Source: Porites lobata
Lineage: Eukaryota; Cnidaria; Anthozoa; Scleractinia; Poritidae
NCBI GenBank assembly: GCA_942486035.1
Contig: CALNXK010000006.1
Location: 6,316,001-6,380,000, forward strand
Length of the DNA: 64,000 bases
Direction: 5' to 3'
A program made the position numbers and the translations under genes. Under the pieces are notes generated by a model, which saw only the letters and a program-made list of their open reading frames with translations, had not been told where the DNA came from and did no database searches. Below, in pieces: positions 13,601-24,000 of the stretch; position 1 is the first letter of the stretch; every line of letters starts with the position of its first letter.

Positions 13601-14957
13601 AACTTATAAAAGCTATTTAATCTTTGAAAGAAAAAATGTTTGTTCTGTTTTCTTGCCTTCCTACACTAAGCTCAGAAGAATCGTTTTTAATTCAGCTCTG
13701 CTATAGTTTGACGAAGAGATAGATGCTATTCCACAAGCAGTAAGAAAGGATACGACAATCCATTATAACTTGCTTCCGTTTCGTTCATCTAGAGCGAACA
13801 CAAAAGGAACGAGCTTTCAATTTCGAACGTCTCGAGGATGTAAAAAAAACATTCTCGCGCGTGAGGGAATCGCTTCAGATACAGAAATTATTTCAAAACC
13901 CAAGGTAAAAGTTTTTCTTCCTTTGATCGTTTTAAACGCCACCAACTATAACGCAAAAAGATATTGTAATCAAGGAGCGAGCGACACAAACTCAAAACCT
14001 GGACGACGAAATATCGCACCGTAATCGATTTTAAGCACATGTTTTTAACCTTCCTTGACCAAGTCCAGGCCAAACTAAGCCTTAACGAAATTAACGAGGT
14101 TCGAAACCGGTCTGAATAGGCAAATCTAATTTTTCTGACGTTGCTTTCGACAACATTAGCTTTGCCATTTTTTTAATGATCAAGCTGCAATCGAGTTTCT
14201 ACTGCGACGATGCTAACTTGTCATGGCAGATTAGCTACAGTAAAATTTCGACCTTGATCCACATATTCGAAGTTTTACTCCACTTTATCAGCTAATCGTG
14301 ATAACAAACTCTCACAGACAGCGTTTAAGTTGTATCACAAGCATACTTTCCTTCCTTCTGTTGCGGCCTAAGCTATAAGCTTAATGAATACAATATTCTT
14401 TAGGGATATTGAAAACTGCTCCCGGCTAACAGTAAACACACAGCAAGAATAACTTGCTTGGCATAAACCGAGCTTTTACGGGTTAAATCGAATCAATACA
14501 GCGCGAAAAGGCACAAATTCTTTAACTTGGAACGATATTAGAATTCTAATCTATATTTCGGTGAAACAATACTGCATACACTGGCATAGATCGCGTGGCA
14601 TTCGATTGAGACATCTAATGGCGACCCCCACCAACGACGAACGATTTCGCGATCACCGACAACAAAACGGCGTTAAAAAGACACAGTGTACATGTAAAAG
14701 ACCAAAATGCGACATATTTCGAAAATATGCTCGCATTTGGGCTAGACCGAGCGGTTTATGATTGTATACAGCGTAAATACCACATTTTCGAAAGCGATCA
14801 AACTTTGTCATCTCTGCCTTCGATGTTTCACCCACTTGCGGGGTTGTTATGTAGCAACACAGTATATACTTACCCTGATCTGCGCCTTGAGTACTTCAGC
14901 TTCTTGCCTGAGAGCTTCTATTTCGTTCTGACCGTGGCTCTGGGTTTGTTGCTGCAT
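7628..14957 (-). CDS. GNB1: Guanine nucleotide-binding protein subunit beta (GNB1-4 class)
   Basis: WD40 beta subunit of heterotrimeric G proteins; with a gamma subunit it carries receptor signals at the inner plasma membrane. Eleven coding exons on the minus strand: 14957-14874, 12138-12100, 11110-11004, 10899-10836, 10621-10546, 10274-10188, 10065-9999, 9113-8984, 8744-8673, 8540-8463, 7873-7628. They join in phase to 349 residues (human GNB1 has 340). The N-terminal helix reads [17 protein letters not shown], then a 13-residue exon [13 protein letters not shown]. Seven WD repeats follow, with signatures such as [38 protein letters not shown] and [16 protein letters not shown], ending in the family-typical [11 protein letters not shown]. 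The ATG at 14955-14957 has an in-frame TAA just upstream. The first residues ([11 protein letters not shown]) are about nine longer than in vertebrate GNB1. The protein belongs to the GNB1-4 group rather than GNB5; the exact paralogue number cannot be assigned outside vertebrates. Confidence 0.95.
11610..11768. mobile_element. 159-bp MITE with TA target duplication
   Basis: It lies in a G-beta intron. The left end CAGTCAAACCTC and the right end (inverted CAGTCTAACTTC) both lead into ACGGACACC-like words. TA flanks both sides (11608-11609 and 11769-11770), as expected for Tc1/mariner/pogo-type insertion. A related left end, CAGTCAACTCTC, occurs at about 11165. Confidence 0.75.
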
Positions 14958-15246
14958 CTTTTGGCCTTATTTTTTCTTCACACTTGCGCCGAATGTTACA
15001 AGGCAAATGGCCACAGTCGTCACCAAACGCCTGCCGCCGCTCCTAATCCGGAGATTCGCCGCTGATTCAACACTGCAGCAAGCCCAAAAACCGCATCAAA
15101 TGATAAAACAGTGATAGTAAATGTCCCTTCTTCGCAAAATAAGTTATAACACACAGGAGAAGCGCTCGCTACAGTCGTTGGGAGTGGTTCCCTTTCCGCG
15201 GATTGCAAACGAAGGCGCGCCCCTGAAAAGCCGAGCAGTGCCTCCC

Positions 15247-15254
15247 GTATATAA
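15247..15254 (-). promoter_or_regulatory. Possible TATA element of the G-beta gene
   Basis: GTATATAA (minus strand TTATATAC) lies about 290 bases upstream of the G-beta start codon. Its position suits a core promoter with a short 5' UTR, but nothing else confirms it. Confidence 0.25.
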
Positions 15255-15290
15255 GGCATGACCGCGAAGTGTCATGGGCAGCTCTTCCCG

Positions 15291-15365
15291 TTTTTCACTT
15301 TCCTTCTTTCTTCCTTTTTCTTTTTTCTTCCTTCTTTCTCTTTTCTCTTTTTTTCCTTTTACCAC
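15291..15365. repeat. Polypyrimidine tract
   Basis: About 75 bases of almost pure C/T with tttcttcc-like units, at the upstream edge of the G-beta gene. Confidence 0.7.
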
Positions 15366-15479
15366 TTGAATCACATGCTATGCGCGTGTGATTTAACAAA
15401 AAGAAAAAAATCCCTCTTTAGCAAAGATTCCGGAGCTACTTTTAATGTTGGACGGCTTTTCACAAACCTGTAAAAAACA

Positions 15480-16242
15480 AAAATAAAAAATACTAAAGAC
15501 CGTTTATTAACCTAATTGTAGCAAAAAAAAAAAAAATGAATTACAGGGTTATAATACAATTTTTAATTACTAATCAAAACTATGTCCTACCATATAATAT
15601 TTACAAGTCAATATTCTAATCATGATACGGAATTAAATGCGTTTTAAAAGAACTTGAGCGTTGTGTGCGGCAGAAGCTCCTGTCTCCGGATACTACCTTA
15701 TGCTTGGAAGAGGTTTTCTCAGATTATATCTACTCACAGTTCTGGTATCCTTAGGGGCTAAAAAATGAATTGGGTGCCTATTTTGTGAGATCTTGGAAAT
15801 ATAGGTTGTTTACCATTTACTACAAATTCCGGTTGGGATGTCACAATGGTAATAAACGATTATTTGCTTCTTCCGACTAGAAAATTCCCGGGACAAACGG
15901 AAATTCTGAAAAGGTAGTCCTGTTTTCCCGATTTGGACTTTCCAAATGGGAATTCGTTTACCATATTTACAAGTTTCTGGAGTTTCGTACCAGTTTCATG
16001 TTGTAACTAGCATCCAATCTAGCGCGGCGCGACAATCCGGAAATTTTAGGCAAGTGGTAAACGACACGTACCATTCTTACCGACCGAAAATTCCGGGCTT
16101 GGTTGTAATTAGCCGAGCAGGAAGCTTCTTGAGAATAGGCGACGATTATTCGTTTTGTTGAATTCCTCGATAACTTTGTTAGTGTTCACTTAAAACTCAT
16201 TGTGAAGGTTCATAAATGCTGGGTGGGATAGACGATCCTCAC
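15480..16242. other. Non-coding stretch, nothing recognised
   Basis: AT-rich sequence next to the hAT relic. It may hold the missing left end of that transposon, but I found no matching terminal sequence. Confidence 0.3.
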
Positions 16243-17085
16243 TCAACTCTGTTCCTTAAATACTTCTTTAGTCGCCGCAGATATGCAAGAAAAGGAACGC
16301 TCTGCACCTGCATTACCTACTGGAAGGGTTACCAATTCTAAACAGCGCCTTGATGTTGGGGAAACGGTCCTCAACGGCAGCGAGGTAACACTCGAACAAC
16401 CTAGTCGGGTCTTCTTGTGGTTCCTGTAGGGTTTAGTGACACTTTCATAATTTGATTTCATTTAGTAATGATAACATATATGAATAGGGATCTCGTCCTT
16501 CGAAATTGCAACTCTTTATTCATGTTATGTAGATCACCGCATTTACGTAAAACAGAGGGGACCAACAAGAAAAGATCACGACCTTAACGGTTCAGTTTCC
16601 TTACAAACCTTAAACTCGATCGTTTTTTGGTCGATATGGTCCAAGAAAGGTACGCCAACTGCCACTGAGCTTGAAGTATTGTAATGGGGTGTCTGCTGGT
16701 GCATTTGCACGATGTTGTTGGCAAGCTGAGTAACGTGGTACCTTTATGTCCTCTAGCGCTCCTTCTTCATTAGCGATTTGTTTGGCTTCTTTAACATGAA
16801 CAGTCTTGGAATTCTTTGTCAATGCTTGTAAGCATTTCTTTGAGAGTGCTTCGAACATCGTCGATCATTCTCTCTTGCCTCAACAAGAGAGTTCTCTCGT
16901 GGCCTCAAATATATGGCCCATTCTTTTTTAGGTTTGCTGCTAAACCGTTTACAATTCTCCACCTTGTCTTATATTTTACCTCAACATCAATAAACCACAA
17001 AGTTTTTTTTTTGCAGAATACCAGTTGTATTAGAAAGCCGGGTGGGGGGGGGCCTTGCACCCTCCCCCCCCTAGATCCGCTCCTG
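16243..17085 (-). mobile_element. hAT transposon relic: transposase C-terminal part and one end
   Basis: On the minus strand, two broken frames (16858-16610, then 16461-16243) carry transposase pieces. The first contains ACQQHRANAPADTPLQYF, a block of the THAP12/ZMYM-like hAT group. The second contains LVTLPVGNAGAERSFSC, the hAT C-terminal dimerisation signature. The upstream end at about 17085 (minus strand CAGGAGCGGATCTAGG) matches hAT-type termini. About 120 bases inside this end recur in the small element at 39240-39413. Stops and frame breaks show it is inactive. Confidence 0.75.
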
Positions 17086-17260
17086 TACCAATCACCCGCA
17101 TATACATTTCGTCATAAATTTGTAGACTGCCAGACCAGCGAAAGATGATCATGGCAGAGCTAGCTAAGGGGTTCCTTTAAAAAAAAATTGATACATGGAA
17201 CATTTATAAAAGAAGGTCAATGAGCTGAAGCATTAGTACTCATCAAGAGAGAATAAGCGA

Positions 17261-17645
17261 CACCCAACGAGAATATAGTTCAAACCACTTAAACACCGCA
17301 TTGTTAAACGTATTTTAGTATTTAAACGGTATAGTTGGGCATATTTTTATCCCCTAAAAATTTTTCATCTGTTCGGATTTCCTAGCTGAAAGTCTAGTGA
17401 TCCGAAAATTATAGGGATCAAAACTTACCTTTTCGAAAATTTCAGCCAGTAAAAAGGCTCCCGAAAATTCTAGGTGACCTTTTTAGGGTAAAAATCCGTT
17501 AAAAATGGGCAATTATGCCACTTTTTAGATGTTCGAAAATCCTAGTAGAGGCAGGCAAGCAAGAAATTTTACAACAAAAGTTCCGAAAATTCTAGATCTC
17601 AAATCGTCTTCCGAACAGATATTTTCCGAAAATTGACGTTGGGTG
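17261..17645. repeat. Repeat with short inverted ends (CACCCAACG)
   Basis: CACCCAACG at the left is inverted as CGTTGGGTG at the right. The interior repeats ccgaaaattctag words in both orientations. Probably a MITE; boundaries are approximate. Confidence 0.45.
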
Positions 17646-18050
17646 CCCTGAGAGAATGAGCTATCATTCTCTCTTGCACATGTACTCATGAATGATTTTA
17701 CAGGCGGCTCCCAGACACTTTTGCCCGCAAACGTAGATTTGCCTGTTTTGCGGGGTAGTAAAAATAAATCGAATTGAAAGTCAGTCAGCCCCATTGAGAT
17801 CCCAGAAAGGAAGGGGGATTGAGGTGCGTGTACGGGGCTAAAAATTCCATTTTCCGATCCATTCCGGGACGGGTCAGTGTGGGACGGTTGATAGCCGTGT
17901 TCCCGACAAAAAAGGCGGGAAAAATTGGCGCGACCAACTTACCACCGACATTTGAAGCAGGGAAACCAAACTGGTCACTGTTTGTAGAATGTAAAGACAA
18001 AAACAAAAACGCACGATGTACCAGCAGCAAAAAATTGCTTAATTTTGAAA

Positions 18051-21000
18051 ATGCAGGTGTCAGATTTGGGTTCTCCAGTTAGCCCTCAAAACCTACTTGC
18101 AGAGCATCGACAAAGTTCGCCTGAAATTGACAAACTCATCCAGAAAACAGGTGATTTTAATATTTAGCTGACGTCTTTGCGCTGTGTTTGGGGTCTACTC
18201 TTTATTTTCAGTGTTACAGATTTATAAACTTTTAAATCAAAATATCTTTAGAGAAACAGTTGATTCAAAGTTACAGTTATCGTTTCTCAAGGAAATAGAA
18301 GCTGTAAAACCACATTGAGACCTTATCTTTCGTTGCTAACATCTTGTTGTAATGACAACAAAACTACCTTTAGCAGTTAAAACAGATTCTTTTAAGCTTT
18401 ACCAGTCAGCAACAACCTTCTTTGTTTAATTCACCTCATGACAGAATTTGAAAATTTGGAGCAAGTGAAACTAATAGAAACAGAAAGAGAACGATATGCA
18501 GGTAAGTCTAAGTAAAAAGAGCATTTAAACTTATCAAAAGCCCAATAAAAAAAGAGCGAAGTTCGTTTGCTGATAGTTGTTTATATAAGCTTAAGCTTTA
18601 ATAAGTTTGTAGCAATTTCTTTGAAAAAGTACTACCTAAGAATGAAACAAATAGAGATATCATGCAAGAATAGTGTAGAGGCATCAAGAAATCGAGATGA
18701 GGTACAAATCTATTTTAATGTACGATATTTTGACTAGCAGAACTTAAAATTACTGGCCCTTGAAAAAGACTCTTCTTACTAGTCAGTGAAAATATTGGCC
18801 CTTCAACTGAATTAAAACCTTGCCCATTTTGAATTCCGTTGCGCTGTCCCTGCATATTAATTTTTTTTACTCAAAGTGCAAAACAGGCTGTTGTGCACGT
18901 AGAGTATAGGCAGGTACACGGGTACAGCGTTATCAAGCGGTCCTCTTGCGGACCGCCACACTATAAAAGTAACGAGAGCCAATTTGTCTTGGGGTACTGA
19001 AAAACTGTTGACGTCGTTTTCATTGTCAAAAACACAAAGCTCTCTTAAGACAAGTGGAAGAAAAAACGCGCCAAGTTGAGGAGTTAGAGAAGTCCACAAC
19101 TCAGCTTGACGAGGAAGCCAAACAATTACACAAACAGTTCACACAGAACAGGGAGATATGCGAAAGGTAAGCAATTTTTTATTATTTTACGTATGCCTAC
19201 TGAATTTCGCGAGAGGTGGTCGTCTTGCGACGAGGTCACCCAAGGTTATCCTGTCAAATTCGGAACTGGTTTTGTAGTCACCCGAAAAAAAAAAAGACAC
19301 TTGCTATTCACACGCCCGCCCCTTGCATTCGTGAGGCGATTTCGCCTTTTCCACCCGTCTTTGGAGCACGTGTAACGAAAACTCTTACCTTAAAATGTTA
19401 AATGGTTTGTCAGAATGGTATTATAATTCTTTTGATCTACAGCTTGAAACGAACAAACAGTGTTCTTCAAGAGCACGAAGAAGCTTTAAAGAAGAAAAAA
19501 GAAATGGTCCTAAATAAGACGCAACTAGCCAGGCAAGACTATTAATTTTAAAGGCCATTTAAATGTCGCGCACTGAAAATTGTTGCTTCCATTGGTATAG
19601 CTGTACATCAGAGATAACATCAATGACTCGACGTCTCGAGTTTTGATACAATGAATTTCCTTTCAAAAAAATCTACACCTGCTAAAACAAATAACTGGCA
19701 CATGCTGGTTTCTTGTTTAGCCTGCGTACAAGCTCTCCATGCGAGGAGCGCGCGGCTCACTTCGCTCGCCAAAATAAGCAAACCCTACTAAGGAATCTAA
19801 GCAAAGTGCCAACTCTGAATGGATTATTATTTTACTGAAACTGTCCAGGAAGAGAGTTATGAACATTTTAGGTGATTTCTGACTAAAAACCTTACACCAT
19901 TAATTAATAATTTAAGGTTGGAAAACAATGCTGTCCTGGAGAAGTATCAGGCCATTTGGGAGACATACAAAACTAAGTATGAAAGTAATGAAAATGCAAA
20001 GGAGCTTGCTAAGATAAAGAGGGATACAATGCAAGAAAAGGAACAATGTGAGTTACTGTTTAACTTCAAGTACTTATAGTAGCGTTAATACTTAGTGGCA
20101 ACATAGTTAATTTTTACATACATAGACTGCATACTATGAAGGCTAAATTAGTAGTAATTGCAAATAAAGGGAGTGTGTGTTCGATGGGGATAGGCGATAA
20201 GTACAAGGGCGGGGGGGGGGTGGGGGGGGGGCAGTGAGAGGGGACCTAAAATGTGATGTGCTTGTATGACTGAATACGTTATAGCAATGAAAAATTAATG
20301 CTCTCTTAATGGTTAAACCAGTGAAAGTATTTGTCAATAATCACCCTTAAATTGTCTCAAAAAACTCCTTTTAATAAATTCCCATGTCACCATATTTTTT
20401 CCCTCATCAAATGGCCAGGAAATGTTCAGACTAGACTGGCTTCGAGCAGTCCCTCATTTCCCTCAGGGGTAGTAGGGAAAGCAGAATATGAAGGCATGCG
20501 TGGAAATTGAGGGTCAGCTTCCTCGGGCTGAGCAAGCTCTACCATACCTGAGGTAAATTATGGCTACTTGAAGTCTTTGTTTATACACCAGGGGGTATTT
20601 CCTTGTTGTTACAAAGTAAAGCACTTTTAACAGGATATGGAACTTACCGCATTTAAAACCACTCTTAATTATTTTTATTCATGTTTTACATGTCTGATAT
20701 CCCTTGTAGTGGAGGAGATAAGATCCACAGTTCAACAACTGGAAACTGGCATTTCAAGTATGGAAACAGAAAAGAAAAAGATTCAAGGTAGAATATGATA
20801 TGGGCCACTTTCTACCACCTAGTGTTAATGCAAATCCGAACAAAGTAATATGAACTGGTCGTGTTACAAGTACTTGAACCACATGCTTTACATGTACTCA
20901 TCAGAGTGAATCTGGAGATCAGCATCAAAGGTCATAGTTTTAGGTAGATGCTGTCAGCCCACTCTTAAGCTAAGGCAAGCATTCCTTCCCTTGAGGCCTC

Positions 21001-24000
21001 CATTCCTCAGCACAAATGAACTAAACACTAATATATATACTGCAACATACACTGGGTAAAGTCGCAGGCCATGTTTTCTTACATTTGCAGTGGTTCTCTA
21101 CCACTCCTACAGCTGTGGGAAAATCTTAGAAGCATCGGAAAGTGAAGTAAAAGACATCTTTCTTCCTTAGGGGAGACTCTTCACTCTGTTTAAACTGGAC
21201 TGGGTTCACCTCTAGATCTTTTTCTTTCGTACTTTAATGAAACAAAAAAGTTGAAAACTAATAATTTCTTTTCATTTCAGAAACAATTAAAAATGGACTC
21301 AGATCAGCTATCCCAGTGATCATCAAACTGTATCCACTGCAAAAGGGGTTTACAAAGGATAATATGAAAAATAGAATACAAAATGCCGTGATACTTTGGG
21401 GGAGATGCAGTATTAATACTTGACACCTCATTATGAAATAATGCCTAAAGCAGAAGACATTTTCATTTTTCTTCTTCATAAGCTACTTCTGTAAAGCCTT
21501 TTATAGTGTCATTGTTTACCATACAAGACATTTCACCCAGGTTATATTCTTTAACAACACGAAGAGCCCAGCTAAACCTTGAAACAAGAAAAACTGTTGA
21601 CAATATACAAGAAGTCAACACCAAAGTAAAACACTCACGAGAAGAACAAACCAGGATGTCTGCAGAGAAAAGGCACCCAAAAAGGTCTCCAGAGAAAGGT
21701 ACCGATATGTAACAGAGTTTTCTCAATTTTATGAGCAGGAGCTCAAGAAAAAAGTATGTATGAGGAGAATACCTTAGCTGAAACTTAAATTGTATGACTC
21801 AAGATATTTACAAAAGAACACTCTTAGTGACAATGTGGTGTTATAATAATTTATTAATTAATAGCCAGAACTATGAAACATGTAAGTAAGTAAGATAGAG
21901 AGAACGGTTCAATTTTCTCTTAAAAGTTCCATAAACAATTTGATGACAATTTTTTGCATGAGAATCTCTGATAGTCACCAAATACAGTAAGAAAGTATAT
22001 GAAAGCCAAAATGAAAATAATGCAATTAATTTTAATGAAACTATTTCTTACAAATTAGTCCCTATAATAGAAACACCTGAAACATCTACTGGCATCCCAG
22101 TGGGGACATCTTTTCAGCTAGAGGGACACCCATCTTCTAACACTAAGCAACCACAGTCAGATAAAAATATGGATGCAGAACAGTCTACAGATGAAGACAT
22201 TGCTACACAACAGCAACGACAAGAAGTACTTGTATCTGAAAGACCTGTCTCTCAGATGCAACAATTGCCTATGGTGATCTCAAGTCAGCAGTCTAGCAAA
22301 AGTATAACAGAGGACCAAGTTGTTCAGACATCAAGAACAGCTCGCAGTGAATGCCACCCACAACAACTTCAAATCTCACACAATCAACCATGTAAGTCAA
22401 AGACTACTGCAGTTGTAAGTACATTATTACGGTATTTTCAATGCAACCTCAGTTCAAAATTTATTTGTTTACATTGTTGAGGAAACAAAACCACAAACAG
22501 CTATAGAAATTAGTTTGTGACTTTGAGGTTTACTGGTACTTAAGATCACGTTTCCAGGACATTAATTTTGTTTTATTGAATTGTCAGAACAAAATCAAAG
22601 TACTCTACAGTTTTTTGACTTGCACTAAAAAGGTTGGCTGGATTAACTTATTCCATGTGTTGTGCACTCTGTTATCAGTAAAACATTTCGATGTTGTCAG
22701 ATACAGTAGAACCTCCATGTGTGACCACCCTCCATAAAAAGCGACCAGCTATTCAAGACACCAAAACTTTCCCAACCAAAGCCCAGTTAAAGGAGCTTTC
22801 ATAAATGAACACCTTCTGTAAGCAACCATGACTACTTTTTGGGGCTGACAGTTCAATTTTTTTCCATTGTTTTTAACCTTTCTGTAAGCAACAACTTGAC
22901 ACATAAGTCTGATCTGTACGTTTGCTGTAAGTACTATGCTACTTAGATTAGTATACAAAGAACTTTAGTAACAACATGGAATTGCACATATCACAACTTA
23001 GAAATAAACTGCATGTAATAAATTATCTTCCATAAAGTAGATATGTCTGGACATCTTATCGGAAAAGACCCCTGTGGTTCTTTTCTCATAAGCGACCACC
23101 TCAAATAAGCGACCACTAGTCTTCGTATTTTCAGTGGTTGCTTACAGGAGGTTTGACTTGAAAATATGAAGGTGTTACAATTTGATGTTGGTTTTTACAT
23201 TACATCTCACAGCTCGTAGTCCACAGCAAATGGACGAAGAAACAACCTTCCCTTGCACACCCACAACAGCACATCAACAAAACTCTGGTTTTGTCCCAAC
23301 TTCAGAGGCAACTAACAGCCCATTCAATTTTGAGATACACTCAAATTTCATCCAGCAACTAACAAAGTCTCCAGGAGATGGTTTTCTTTTTCAGAGCAGG
23401 CCAATGTTTGATAATTCTATGGAAGGAGACAAAGAGCAGGTCAGTTGATTAGCAATAACATTAATCTCTCTTTTCTATAATAGCCTAGCCTGAAGGAAGC
23501 CCCTCCGCCCCCAGAGAGCTGGCTTGCAGGCTATTACCTGTAATAGCCTATCATTCGTTTTAATCAATACTAACATGAAAAATAAGCTGATGCAGGGTGT
23601 TCATTAGGCATCGGAGATCGGAGAATTCTCTGTTTACTAGACAACAAGACAGAATTCTCTGGCTCACATTTGGTAGCCTATGCCTACTCTTCATTCAGGC
23701 GTGTAGCCTTTTTCAAGATATTCTCCTGTAACGTTACACCTTTCTCCTGCTATAAGAATAATTCTTAATAAAAACCCTGTGATGTTTGAAAAACATCCAT
23801 GGACCATGGAAATTTAAGCCTCTACACTAAAATAATGTGTATGCTCAATATTACAAGGCTGATGCATTTGCAGAAAGGAAAATAATAGTCTTTAGAGCAA
23901 ACTTCTTAATGCAGCTTTAATTCTGAACACTGACCACATTAGGAAATTCTGCTGAAACAAAATGTTATGCTCATGTTTTCTTTGAAATACTGCAGGCTAA

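Noticed and set aside
15500..18050. Divergent shared promoter for G-beta and the SIX6OS1-like gene
   Set aside because: The starts are 3.1 kb apart with a hAT relic between them; no shared CpG-rich core was seen.
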